Source of the DNA: Candidatus Zixiibacteriota bacterium
GTDB taxonomy: Bacteria; Zixibacteria; MSB-5A5; GN15; FEB-12
Direction of reading: 5' to 3'
Assembly: GCA_024280215.1 (NCBI GenBank)
Contig: JAJRQO010000021.1
Span: forward strand, 115,523-179,522
Length of the DNA: 64,000 nt
In this document: piece after piece, positions 9,074 through 18,656 of the stretch
How positions within the stretch are numbered: position 1 is the first letter of the stretch
How the letters are laid out: each line of letters starts with the position of its first letter
Notes under the pieces: generated by a model
What the model was told of the DNA's origin: nothing
Database searches by the model: none
Seen by the model: the letters and a program-made list of their open reading frames with translations, nothing else
Program-made: the position numbers and the translations under genes

Positions 9074-11041
9074 CTATTTTAACAATACAATCTTACGGGA
9101 ATCACTTCCCATTGAAGTAATAATACGATAAATATAAAGACCAGTAGCAACTTTTTCACTTTGTTCATTGTTGCCGTCCCAATGGATTGCATATTCGCCT
9201 GGTGTATATATTTTGCTCGTTAACCGCTTAACTTTTTGTCCTAATATATTAAAAATATCGAGTTGTACATCAGTTCGTTGTAAAATTTCAAAATTTATAG
9301 TAGTTGTAGAATTAAACGGATTCGGAAAATTCTGTTGTAATATAAAATTATTGCCGTTTGAAGAAGTTGGTCTTGTAAATAACTTAAAAGTAAAATTACT
9401 ATCTTCCTGTACTAAGATATTCGAATACTGCCCAGTACGCAAGTTTGTTTCTTGTGGCGGATTTACTTTTATATGATACATCCCACTTGGTAAAACTGCT
9501 TCACCTTTACCGCTTATATCAGTAATAGCATAAGGAGTAAATAATTTCGAAGAAGTTACCGCATCAATTATTTCTATCTCAGAGAACTGAATTGTTTGAT
9601 CTAAATCATCAACAATTGTGAACAACGTTAAAAGACCTTCATCAAGTGTAATCTGACCAGCCGAGGAATCCACAGAAAAAGTAGTTTGTAAAAACTTTTT
9701 TGCGATATAGTGTGAACCTCGTTGCGGTAAGAATGAAATATCAAAGTTACCCTGTGGAACAAAAAAATTAAAAAAACCTAAACTGTCAGTAAAATTATTA
9801 AAAAGATTTATCTTATAATTTAAATTATAAGTAACCATAGACAGTTCTACATTACGTATACCCAACCCAAAACTATCTACAACTTGCCCTGAAAAATTAA
9901 TTCTGGGTGTTTGAAACATAACTAATTCAATAAGCGTATCCTGACTAATAGTAACATTAGGTATAAGTATTTGTTTAAAATCAGATCCCAAAGGAGGGTC
10001 AAATTTTAGATCATATAATCCTTGAGGAACTGTAACGATAGATTCACCTTCCGTATTGGTCTTATCGTTCGGAGTAAATATTTTTATACCATTATTAGGT
10101 AATTTAAAATCTACATCAGCTTTCGTAATAGGATTACCTAAGGTATCGACAATTCTAATTGTACATACGATACCCTCATCAAGAACTTCATTATAAACAG
10201 AGTCTGCAACAAAATTAAAACTATCTATTAGAACTCCTATATACCTTGAACCTCTTTTGGGAGCGAAACGTAATTGATAGAAACCAGGGTCAACAGCAAC
10301 ATTATAATTCCCTAAAGTATCGGTACTGTTGTTTGATGTAAACACTTTAGCACCCGTGATAGCATCACGCAAATCAATATCTACATCAAAAATTGGAAGA
10401 CTATTTATATCCGTTACTGTGCCCGAGAGAAGATTGGTTGGCAACATTGTTATATTAATGATTGTATCATTCGTAATAAGAACTGTATCAAGTTGTACAC
10501 CTTTAAACCTGCTATTGAGAGGTGAATCATATCGGATACGAAATAAACCTGGTGGCACCACAACTTCATAAAAACCATTTATAATAAAGGTATTATCGTT
10601 TGGAGTAAATACTCTTCCCCCATTAATAGAATCCACATCTAAATCAACTTCACCAATCGGGTTTCCAAGAAAATCAGAAACAACACCTGATATTGCAATC
10701 CCATTTTCAAGAGTCACATCAAGACGCTGACTGGTAGTTAAATCGAAATCGAAAACTTGTTTACCTAATAATCCACTACCAATACGAGGAGCAAAAGTAA
10801 CTCGATAAAATGTAGAATTTAGTACTGTAATAGAATACCATCCAGTAATATCGGTATTATCACCTAATGTTATGAGTTTCACACCAGTTTGAGAGTCGAT
10901 TAAATCTAAATCAACATTATCAACTGGGTTACCATTACTGTCACGAACGAAGCCAGAAATAGTTGACAACGCAGATGATACATCATACGAAAAAATTATA
11001 ATAACTATTAAAAATAGTATTTGTTTAATTCTGAGCAGCAT
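9074..11041 (-). CDS. Secreted repeat protein with NPFN-type C-terminal sorting domain
   Basis: This 655-residue paralogue of the next gene has a signal peptide (about residues 1-25) and six CarboxypepD_reg-like repeats (STISGFVRDSNGNP, IAISGVVSDFLGNP, NLLSGTVTD and more divergent copies). It ends in a FlgD-like sorting domain of about 85 residues (QQNFPNPFNSTTTINF ... GLYIYRI ... KIVLLK). In place of a dockerin it therefore carries the tail that FCB bacteria use for type IX-like surface delivery. It starts 9 nt after the upstream porin-like gene, so it is co-transcribed with it. I infer an outer-surface protein that acts with the glycan system; its partner is unknown. Confidence 0.84.
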   Translation of the reverse strand: MLLRIKQILFLIVIIIFSYDVSSALSTISGFVRDSNGNPVDNVDLDLIDSQTGVKLITLGDNTDITGWYSITVLNSTFYRVTFAPRIGSGLLGKQVFDFDLTTSQRLDVTLENGIAISGVVSDFLGNPIGEVDLDVDSINGGRVFTPNDNTFIINGFYEVVVPPGLFRIRYDSPLNSRFKGVQLDTVLITNDTIINITMLPTNLLSGTVTDINSLPIFDVDIDLRDAITGAKVFTSNNSTDTLGNYNVAVDPGFYQLRFAPKRGSRYIGVLIDSFNFVADSVYNEVLDEGIVCTIRIVDTLGNPITKADVDFKLPNNGIKIFTPNDKTNTEGESIVTVPQGLYDLKFDPPLGSDFKQILIPNVTISQDTLIELVMFQTPRINFSGQVVDSFGLGIRNVELSMVTYNLNYKINLFNNFTDSLGFFNFFVPQGNFDISFLPQRGSHYIAKKFLQTTFSVDSSAGQITLDEGLLTLFTIVDDLDQTIQFSEIEIIDAVTSSKLFTPYAITDISGKGEAVLPSGMYHIKVNPPQETNLRTGQYSNILVQEDSNFTFKLFTRPTSSNGNNFILQQNFPNPFNSTTTINFEILQRTDVQLDIFNILGQKVKRLTSKIYTPGEYAIHWDGNNEQSEKVATGLYIYRIITSMGSDSRKIVLLK

Positions 11042-11050
11042 AAATCTCTC

Positions 11051-12880
11051 TTAAATTATAAAACTTAAATTCAGTTTCGCATAGGTTGCAGTTTCTTGAG
11101 ATGAAGCAAAAGCTTCACCAGGTGTAAACATACTTAATACCAAAGTAGGTTCAACTATTTCAAACAGAACAGGAAAAGCTGTAATAAAATCAATGCCTGA
11201 ACCAATATCATCAGAAAAGCCATTAGGTCTGGCAGGAGGATCATTCAGGTTGCTTCCTTTAATAGTGTTATCAGGAAAGTGCTGTTTGTAGTTATGATAC
11301 ACAATATCAAAAGAAATATTACTGGTAGGATAAACTCCAAAACCTAATGTAAATATTTTTAAATTGCTTAGTTCGGGATCGAGCAAGGTTCCATAATAGT
11401 ACAAAGAACTCTGTCCATTAAATGAAGCGACATTATCCTGATACGCTGTCTGTCGAAAACGTTCATTCACTAATGGAGTCGATGGGTCATCACCAGTAGC
11501 AAAGGCATACGCTAAAGTAATCGACGGGTTGTATGTCATATCAGATTTGAAAATAGTAGCTCCAATATCAAACGCCTTTCCTTTGGTTTCGTCTCCCTTA
11601 TCTACCCCACTCATAAATGACAACTCAGCCCAAGGTTTAATATTCTCCATCTCTCCAAGATAGCGAACCCCAATCCATTTTGGTTCTCTATTTCGTATGT
11701 CAGTATCAGACCTTTTTAAATAATATGCAGACATTTGATTATCTTTTTGAAAAAACCAAGTCACCTGCCCAAACAGATCAGTCCAAGTATCAAACTTACT
11801 TTTTATCGGATTTATAGCAGTGATATATGCCGATTCAAAAATCAAATTTTCTTTTCCATAATAAAAAACTCTAACCGCGTCCATGTAATCATCAAAAAGC
11901 CATTCGCGAGGTTCATCAAAATCTTGACGACCAACTGAAACAGCAAAACCAGCATCAGCTATGTTATGCCAGAGATAATATAGTTGAGTTATATTGGCTT
12001 CAAAATCTCTTGATGGTAAACCTTGTTCACTTGATAAGACATACCGTTTACGTAAACGTACTTGTGCAAAAGCTGAATGAGAACTATTTATTATCGCGGT
12101 TAACTCAGTACGAATATCATGTTCGGAATCCTCTTGATCAGTGTTATCAAACGTAGACAGATCATATTCATTTTTACTTAACCAATTTTGTCGGTATTTT
12201 ATGACACCATTAAAATAATCATTCAACATATACCCTTTACCTAAAGAATAGACAGAATTTTTTCTCAAATGCCCAAAAAGATACTTTTCTACTTTATTCA
12301 AACTGCTGGTAGCATTATTTACATCCGTTTTGTTATTAAGAATGATAATCAATCCGGAAACTTCAATTGTATCAGGAGCATTACCATCAATAGCAACCCT
12401 TGTCACTGTACCTTTTACTTTATGATTCTTCTTCACATCACGAATTTTAATTTTTGTAGCTTTCCAGCTTCCATCTTTGCGAATACGACATGTTACCTGA
12501 ACAAGTTGTTTCTTTTTTAAATTTGCTATTGTATTCTTGCTCGTACCATCACTAATAAATTTAGTTTTAGAAGTTATATCAATTTTTTTTCCAAAGAGAG
12601 TAATTGTTTCTTCTTCTAAATCAATTGATTCAATTTGTCCTCGTAATTTTGGTTTACGAGGTTTTGGTAGTGCCTCAATTTCCAAAGCTATAAAAGATAA
12701 GGATTCTTTAAAGTATCCTTCTACCTCATACGCTTTGCCAACTTCGATGTTAAGCGAAATATATTCTGGTTCCTTGGCATCTATCTCATGAATACACAAT
12801 AAAAGTGCTATCATTAAAATTAGATACGCTCTTAATGTAATCTTTTTATGATTTCCCATTCTTTTACTTATTCCTTTCAT
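11051..12880 (-). CDS. AlgE-like outer-membrane beta-barrel with N-terminal DUF5666-like domains
   Basis: This 609-residue protein has a signal peptide (MKGISKRMGNHKK..., hydrophobic LILMIALLLC, cut near IDAKEP). Then come two short OB-like modules (RGQIESIDLEEETITLFGK and VKGTVTRVAIDGN), which resemble DUF5666. The rest is a long barrel of alternating strands with VSVGRQDFDEPREW, WIGVRYLGE and a terminal aromatic-rich strand ending LNLSFII. The middle resembles the alginate export (PF13372) family. The start is taken at 12880, where GAAGGAAGCA precedes ATG and 23 nt separate it from the upstream gene. A longer reading from 12958 would overlap that gene by 55 nt. A role as the outer-membrane exit of the operon's product is inferred. 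Confidence 0.75.
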   Translation of the reverse strand: MKGISKRMGNHKKITLRAYLILMIALLLCIHEIDAKEPEYISLNIEVGKAYEVEGYFKESLSFIALEIEALPKPRKPKLRGQIESIDLEEETITLFGKKIDITSKTKFISDGTSKNTIANLKKKQLVQVTCRIRKDGSWKATKIKIRDVKKNHKVKGTVTRVAIDGNAPDTIEVSGLIIILNNKTDVNNATSSLNKVEKYLFGHLRKNSVYSLGKGYMLNDYFNGVIKYRQNWLSKNEYDLSTFDNTDQEDSEHDIRTELTAIINSSHSAFAQVRLRKRYVLSSEQGLPSRDFEANITQLYYLWHNIADAGFAVSVGRQDFDEPREWLFDDYMDAVRVFYYGKENLIFESAYITAINPIKSKFDTWTDLFGQVTWFFQKDNQMSAYYLKRSDTDIRNREPKWIGVRYLGEMENIKPWAELSFMSGVDKGDETKGKAFDIGATIFKSDMTYNPSITLAYAFATGDDPSTPLVNERFRQTAYQDNVASFNGQSSLYYYGTLLDPELSNLKIFTLGFGVYPTSNISFDIVYHNYKQHFPDNTIKGSNLNDPPARPNGFSDDIGSGIDFITAFPVLFEIVEPTLVLSMFTPGEAFASSQETATYAKLNLSFII

Positions 12881-12903
12881 TGCTTCCTTCTGTCCCCACA
12901 CTA

Positions 12904-14196
12904 TTAGCTTAAACAGCTTATAGATTTTCTTAATAAATGTACAGTTAACTTTTTCCATCTCGGTCTAAAGAGGTAAATAGTTGCTATTCTCAAAAGTGAA
13001 GCCGATTCCCACCATATAGCTCTCTCAAGAAATTGGTCATTGCCATCATAAGTATCTTGAAATAATTTCACACCTTCAAGAATCTCCTTTGTGTTCTCGG
13101 GTGTTTGGTAGAGTCGAAGATACAAGTGTGCAATAAAATTGCCAAAATCTAATGCTGGATCGCCAGCAGACAGATTATCAAAATCAACAATTGTCGTTCG
13201 ATTCTTAGAATAAAGAACCTGCTTATCATAAAAATCTCTATGAATACATTTTAAATTTGTAACTTGATTAAGTTTTGTACTTGCAGTTTCTAATATTTCA
13301 AGAGCTTCTGTAAACAACTTTGTTTCATTTGGATAAACAGACTGAACAATCGCAATTTGTTTAGATAAATTTCTTAATTCATGTAAAACTGAAAACTCAC
13401 TGAGTCCATCTGTTGGTACTGTATGAACTTTTTTGATTATATTAGCAGCTTGTTGGCAACCGATGCCAAAAGAACTTTGACTAATAAGTTCATGAAGAGT
13501 TGTTCCTTGAACTTTTTCCATAAGTAATGAACCTTGCTTCTCATCATACCCATAAATCTTTGGAATTGAGAATGATTCGTTAACAGATGAACCTAATCCA
13601 TATTTTTCAAGAAGTCTTGACTTATCAAACAAATCTTTACTTTTATTCTTCTTAACTAATTTTATTATAAAGCTGTTCTTTTTCTGTCCACAAACGCTAA
13701 TTTTATCTTTAGTGAATAATTCTAAGACAGCTCTCCGTTCAAGTCTATAACCTAATACATTAAATTTTATTATATCAAAATTGTTACCTTGAACATCGTT
13801 CTGCAATAAATGTCGAATATTAAACGGTTCATTTTGTTCCGAACAAATTTCTGTAAGAATCTTCAATTTGGGATCATATGGAAAAGATAATACAACTAAA
13901 TTATATTCATCAATTGAAAAATAATAATCAGTATCTAACTTACTTTTATATTTTTCAAAATCATCTTTTACATGAAAGAGTTTACCATAATAAATTGTAT
14001 AATTTTTCGAATCATCAAAATATACATGGTACTGCAACACTAACGCTTTGTTTCGATAGTATAGCCTTGTCATATACACTTTGTCAACATGAACAGTCTT
14101 TTCTAACCCCTTCCTAAAAACAGAAGTGACTAAATCAGAGTCAGTAACAAAATCATAATAATTAAATTCCATATGTAGTTTTGTTTTTGAGAACAT
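12904..14196 (-). CDS. Aminoglycoside-phosphotransferase-fold kinase, copy 3 of 3
   Basis: This 430-residue member of the APH/choline-kinase superfamily is the third of three tandem relatives. Catalytic motifs near the C-terminus read CIHRDFYDKQVLY and TIVDFDNLSAGDPALDFGNF. The Brenner motif HxDxxxxN has Gln at the last position and Arg in place of Gly. The DFD metal site is intact. Two N-lobe-like stretches (VYMTRLYYRNKALVLQY and IIKFNVLGYRLERRAVLEL) suggest a doubled N-lobe. The ATG at 14196 overlaps the previous gene by 35 nt; an in-frame ATG at 14172 with 11-nt overlap is equally possible. The substrate is unknown. Operon context suggests a sugar or glycolipid. Confidence 0.72.
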   Translation of the reverse strand: MFSKTKLHMEFNYYDFVTDSDLVTSVFRKGLEKTVHVDKVYMTRLYYRNKALVLQYHVYFDDSKNYTIYYGKLFHVKDDFEKYKSKLDTDYYFSIDEYNLVVLSFPYDPKLKILTEICSEQNEPFNIRHLLQNDVQGNNFDIIKFNVLGYRLERRAVLELFTKDKISVCGQKKNSFIIKLVKKNKSKDLFDKSRLLEKYGLGSSVNESFSIPKIYGYDEKQGSLLMEKVQGTTLHELISQSSFGIGCQQAANIIKKVHTVPTDGLSEFSVLHELRNLSKQIAIVQSVYPNETKLFTEALEILETASTKLNQVTNLKCIHRDFYDKQVLYSKNRTTIVDFDNLSAGDPALDFGNFIAHLYLRLYQTPENTKEILEGVKLFQDTYDGNDQFLERAIWWESASLLRIATIYLFRPRWKKLTVHLLRKSISCLS

Positions 14197-15544
14197 CTAA
14201 AACAACTTTCAATATTTTTTGAATTTTCTTTTCCCATTTATTTTCAAACAATCGAAATGGCTTAATTGATAATGACAACAATGAGAAACCAACACAGTAA
14301 TTTAATTTTGTATGGTTAATTTTAAAAACTGTATTATTACTATATGAATCTATAAACTCTATTATAAATAATTTCGCATCAAACTCAATAGCAAATATCT
14401 CTTTATACAACAAATGAGCGATATAATTCCCTATATCTACATGAAAATCTCCAAAAGTAAATCGGTCAAAATCGAGTATTTTCATCTTGTTTCCCTGAAA
14501 CAATAGCTGTTCGTAAGAAAAATCACCATGGATAAGTACTTCATTATTCGCTTTTTTATTTACTGAAATAGTAGTAAATTCCTTTTCGACTTCATCTATC
14601 AATTTTTTATTTTCGGGAAGAATACTCTTTAGTGACTCGATTGTAGCTGATAAATTGTATTCAGAATTATTTACTGCTTTGAGTGTGTCTCTATTGATTG
14701 ACAATTTATGAATATTTGAAATCAACGATGCTGCCATCATATTAATTTTATGAAATTTTTCACTTTCAATAATTGAACATACATCATCGGCTTGGGCATC
14801 TTTATAAATCATAAACTGCTTTTCAATATCATAACAAATTGGAACGATTACATTAGGAATATCATTTGAAATAGTATTGAGTAATTCAAAAATAGATTTT
14901 CCTTTTCGTGAAACATCACACTTAATAAAATAATTAATAACTTCTTTTGTTCCCGACTTAATATGTGTTCTCAATGTTGTTACTTTGAGCAAAATTCTTT
15001 TTTCAGGTTTGTATCTTAAAATTTCATATTTCATATTCTTATGAGAAATTCTATATTCATTATTATTTAATAGAGAATCATGACGATAAAGTATTCTTCT
15101 TAATTTACGAGAATCTAAAATTGAATCGAGAGATTTTATTTCAGAGTCTCCATAAAAAGGATAAAATATTATTTTTGCAGAATCAAAACAGATAGAAACA
15201 GAATCTTGCTTTCTCACACTCAGATGTAGTCCAAGTGATTTGTTTTTGGCAAGATCATAATTCTCTATAGTATATGCTTTCGCATAAAAATAACTCGTAG
15301 AATTTTCGTTTGATATTTTATGCTGTAGAACAACTTTATAAGTCACAATACAACTTGTATCAGGTTTATATCTGACATAAGAAATCTGATATGATACAAG
15401 AGAATAATTTGAGCTACGAAAAAACTGCTCTAACGCGTCTTGAACAAACTGATTAGTAAAAAGTATATTTAATCCGCTAATTTTATCATCAACGGGTAAT
15501 TTACTTACAGAATTATCTTTTATGTTATTTTTTGTCATATTCAT
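14162..15544 (-). CDS. Aminoglycoside-phosphotransferase-fold kinase, copy 2 of 3
   Basis: This 460-residue APH-fold protein has VLIHGDFSYEQLLFQ and MKILDFDRFTFGDFHVDIGNYIAHL as its catalytic and metal-binding motifs. The usual Asn of HGDxxxxN is again Gln. The N-terminal third contains two RYKP-type segments, YVRYKPDTSCIVTYKV and ILRYKPEKRILLKV. Each resembles the first strands of a kinase N-lobe. No membrane segment or signal peptide is seen, so it is cytosolic. It begins 2 nt after the upstream copy and overlaps the downstream one, so the three are translated together. It is probably a small-molecule or glycan kinase; substrate and activity are not known. Confidence 0.74.
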   Translation of the reverse strand: MNMTKNNIKDNSVSKLPVDDKISGLNILFTNQFVQDALEQFFRSSNYSLVSYQISYVRYKPDTSCIVTYKVVLQHKISNENSTSYFYAKAYTIENYDLAKNKSLGLHLSVRKQDSVSICFDSAKIIFYPFYGDSEIKSLDSILDSRKLRRILYRHDSLLNNNEYRISHKNMKYEILRYKPEKRILLKVTTLRTHIKSGTKEVINYFIKCDVSRKGKSIFELLNTISNDIPNVIVPICYDIEKQFMIYKDAQADDVCSIIESEKFHKINMMAASLISNIHKLSINRDTLKAVNNSEYNLSATIESLKSILPENKKLIDEVEKEFTTISVNKKANNEVLIHGDFSYEQLLFQGNKMKILDFDRFTFGDFHVDIGNYIAHLLYKEIFAIEFDAKLFIIEFIDSYSNNTVFKINHTKLNYCVGFSLLSLSIKPFRLFENKWEKKIQKILKVVLDVLKNKTTYGI

Positions 15545-15546
15545 AA

Positions 15547-16803
15547 TTATTTTAGAACAATCAAACTTTCATCAAGTAGCTGCATTACTTTTACAAACCA
15601 GTTCTTCCTTAGCCTTCGTAATTCTTTTACTGTCAATTCAACCAAAGCACATCCAGTATAAAATTTTAATTCATTGTTATCAATTTCAATATTAGTTTTG
15701 TTCTTATAAGAGAGTAAAAATGATTCAAATATTTTTTCTGATGATTCGACCAATGACTTAAATTCCAATTTTTTTAATTGAGCATAAAAATTTCCTAAAT
15801 CAGCAATTGGTGATCCGATAGCAATACTATCCAAATCAATTATCCAGTTTTTTGATTCCCCAATTAATACTTGTCCTTGATGAAAATCACCATGTATAAC
15901 AACATTGTCTGCATTTTTTAGATTTTGTAGTTTCAACATAAGTGCTATTCTTATTTTATTTATTTTCTTTTGTATTTCAACATTGCCATAAGTAATAATT
16001 TTTGATGACCTTTCAAATTGATTCACAAATGATAATGGAGCTTTATTTTCAAGGTCACAAATTTTCAATGAGTGAAATTCTGATATAGTATTAGCGAAAA
16101 CAGATAAATCAGCATTATTAATATTGTGAAGCTTATCAGCAAAAGAGATAGCATCAACTTTTTCTTGGATAAGAAGTGAATCTTCTTGAGAGAAATGAAG
16201 TACCTGAGGAACAAATAATGTCTTATGTCCTTTTAATGCTTCAACTACCTTCATGGTTTTCTTGTAAGAATTTTGCACTTTATCAGGTAATTCAATACGT
16301 GCGATTACATTTTTAAAAGATTGTGATTTATACGAAAGTAATTTATATGTGGCTACAAATCTTGTCTCAGGCTTATATCTAATTGTTTCATACGAGTCAT
16401 TTTGAACATCCTGAAGAAGTGGTGATAATTTAAGTTTTCCATCAGCGGGGAACTTACAAATAAGAATATTTGATTCATCAATTAAGACAAAATTTTCACA
16501 AGAACTTTTCCCAACAAATTCTTGCTTTACTTTTAAATAAATATCATCATTCATACACCTAATATAGTATGTATCGCATTCATTTTTATTCCCAGACTTC
16601 ACTCTAAGACTGAGTTGGCAACTTTTTTTAGGGCTATAACGAATATGTTCTATTTTAACTTCAGTATATTCTTTCATAATAGAATTTGAAAAGCTTGAAT
16701 TCAAGAGAGTTAAAATTTCTTGGGAATCAATTAGTTTTGCCAAAGGAAGATTTTTATCCTCTGGCAACATACGATTCTTTTTTGTCATTAGTTTTGTTTT
16801 CAA
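15547..16803 (-). CDS. Aminoglycoside-phosphotransferase-fold kinase, copy 1 of 3
   Basis: This 418-residue APH-fold protein is the first of the tandem trio. Motifs are VVIHGDFHQGQVLIG (Gln in place of the canonical Asn) and WIIDLDSIAIGSPIADLGNF. Two RY(S/K)P segments, HIRYSPKKSCQLSLRV and TIRYKPETRFVATYKL, again imply a repeated N-lobe. The start is TTG at 16803, preceded by AGGTG at suitable distance. The in-frame ATG at 16788 has no ribosome site. It lies 11 nt after the ABC exporter gene. The kinase fold is clear, but phosphotransfer and substrate are inference. Confidence 0.74.
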   Translation of the reverse strand: MKTKLMTKKNRMLPEDKNLPLAKLIDSQEILTLLNSSFSNSIMKEYTEVKIEHIRYSPKKSCQLSLRVKSGNKNECDTYYIRCMNDDIYLKVKQEFVGKSSCENFVLIDESNILICKFPADGKLKLSPLLQDVQNDSYETIRYKPETRFVATYKLLSYKSQSFKNVIARIELPDKVQNSYKKTMKVVEALKGHKTLFVPQVLHFSQEDSLLIQEKVDAISFADKLHNINNADLSVFANTISEFHSLKICDLENKAPLSFVNQFERSSKIITYGNVEIQKKINKIRIALMLKLQNLKNADNVVIHGDFHQGQVLIGESKNWIIDLDSIAIGSPIADLGNFYAQLKKLEFKSLVESSEKIFESFLLSYKNKTNIEIDNNELKFYTGCALVELTVKELRRLRKNWFVKVMQLLDESLIVLK

Positions 16804-16814
16804 ATTTTCACCTA

Positions 16815-18656
16815 CTATTTCAACAGAGAAAAATGTTCTTTTAACATTCTCTCGTCTATTGAAAAGAATTTTTTAAACTCACCATTTTTTTCAAATAATT
16901 CTTGTGGCGTCCCTTGTTCAACCATTCTACCATCATTTATAAATATAACCCAATCAGCCAATGATAAGAAATTAATTCTATGAGTTATAATAAGCATCGT
17001 TCGATTTTGTTTTAATTGAGCTAAAATATTTTTTGAATCTTTTTCAGCATGCACATCAAGCCCTGTTGCAGGCTCATCAAATATCATAACTGGTGAATTT
17101 CGCATAGCAGCTCTTGCAAATGATATCTTTTGTCGCTGACCTCCAGATAAAGTCAATCCTCCTTCGCCAACCATAGTCTCATACCCATTCCCTAATTCCA
17201 TAATAAACTCATGAGCTCCAGCCAACTTTGCCGCTTCTACGATCTGTTCTTGAGAGGCACTATTTTTACTAAATGCAATATTTTCAGCAATACTTGTTCT
17301 AAATAAAAACGTCTCTTGCGCAAGAGGCGTTATACGTTTTCGTAAGCTTCTAACTTTATACTCATCAATATTTTTATCGTCGATAATAATTTCACCGTCA
17401 GACGGTTTATATAATCGTAAAATTAACTTTGCTATTGTCGATTTACCTGCCCCAGTCGGTCCAAAAATTATTGTCGTCTTATTTTGAGGTATCGTACATG
17501 AAAAATCTTTTAATATTTTCTGTTCTGAATTATAGCTAAAGTTAATAGACTTAAACTGAATATCACCTTTTATTTCTTTGGCAGAGAGTCCATCAGTTTT
17601 TTCCAATATTTCAGGTTCCATTTCAAGTAACTCAATTGTCTTCTCGCCACGAACAGTAGCTTTTGCAATTTTAGATGATAGCTGTGCGACAGTTTTTAAC
17701 GGACGATAAATTCCTCTGAGATATGACAAAAATATCAACAAGTCACCAGGGGTAATTTCATTCGCCAGTGCTTTATTTGTGCCAACCCATAGCACTGCGC
17801 ACATACCTACTGCCGTTATAATATCAACAATTCGAGCATAGTTTGCGGTTAGCTTAGCGGTTTTCACATTCGCGGTAACATCTTTGTCAATTGAACGTCC
17901 GATTAAGCGTTCTCTTCGTTTCTCTTGTGAGTATGTTTTCACCTGTGAAATACCAGCAAAAGTTTCTTGTACGGATGCAACGATTTTCCCATACATGAGT
18001 CTCTGTTTGCGAGCTGAATCTTTGATTTGAAATGAAAACTTAATCGCAGCTAAGGCAAAAAATGGAAGAGCTGCCAACGCAATAGCGGCAAGTTGCCAAT
18101 CGAGCCAAAACATAATTCCAAACATACAGACAATAAGAATAATCTGGCTGGCTAAATTAATAACCATTGATATAAGTAAATCCTGCAATAAACTTATATC
18201 ACTGGTCATCCGAGTCATCAGCTCACCTGTTTCTCGATAATCATGATATGACAATGGTAATCTTTGTACATGAGAAAATAATTGCATGCGAATGTTGGCT
18301 ACAAGATTGTGACCTATAATTTTGGAATAGACACCATACGTATACGTAAGAAGTCCTCTTAAAACAGCAATGAGTAAAATACCAAATGCGGCTATAAACA
18401 ATACCTCCATCGGTTCTAAATTATTTAGAAACGACAAAGCTGAATCAGCTGTTGCATCAATATCTTTAATAAGAATAAAATCAAAAACAATTTTAAGTGG
18501 CCATGGTCGTAAGAGAGACAATAGCGTTACACCGAGCAGAGACATAGAACCAACAAAAAGACGCATCTTATGTTTTTTAAGATGCCCGCCAAAATGTTGA
18601 AAAATTCTTCGGAGCGATTTAAATTTAATTTTGGGTAAATTATATTTTATTCGCAT
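16815..18656 (-). CDS. MsbA-like ABC exporter (fused membrane and ATPase domains)
   Basis: This 613-residue half-transporter forms an inner-membrane homodimer that flips or exports a substrate. An N-terminal six-helix type I exporter domain (about 30-330) is followed by a complete ATPase. The ATPase has Walker A GPTGAGKST, Q-loop TPLAQETFLF, signature LSGGQRQKISFARA, Walker B VMIFDEPA and H-loop ITHR. All catalytic residues are present. The ATG overlaps the upstream glycosyltransferase gene by 17 nt. With three glycosyltransferases before it and three kinases after it, a glycolipid or oligosaccharide-lipid is the likely cargo, as with MsbA or PglK. The actual substrate is unknown. Confidence 0.88.
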   Translation of the reverse strand: MRIKYNLPKIKFKSLRRIFQHFGGHLKKHKMRLFVGSMSLLGVTLLSLLRPWPLKIVFDFILIKDIDATADSALSFLNNLEPMEVLFIAAFGILLIAVLRGLLTYTYGVYSKIIGHNLVANIRMQLFSHVQRLPLSYHDYRETGELMTRMTSDISLLQDLLISMVINLASQIILIVCMFGIMFWLDWQLAAIALAALPFFALAAIKFSFQIKDSARKQRLMYGKIVASVQETFAGISQVKTYSQEKRRERLIGRSIDKDVTANVKTAKLTANYARIVDIITAVGMCAVLWVGTNKALANEITPGDLLIFLSYLRGIYRPLKTVAQLSSKIAKATVRGEKTIELLEMEPEILEKTDGLSAKEIKGDIQFKSINFSYNSEQKILKDFSCTIPQNKTTIIFGPTGAGKSTIAKLILRLYKPSDGEIIIDDKNIDEYKVRSLRKRITPLAQETFLFRTSIAENIAFSKNSASQEQIVEAAKLAGAHEFIMELGNGYETMVGEGGLTLSGGQRQKISFARAAMRNSPVMIFDEPATGLDVHAEKDSKNILAQLKQNRTMLIITHRINFLSLADWVIFINDGRMVEQGTPQELFEKNGEFKKFFSIDERMLKEHFSLLK

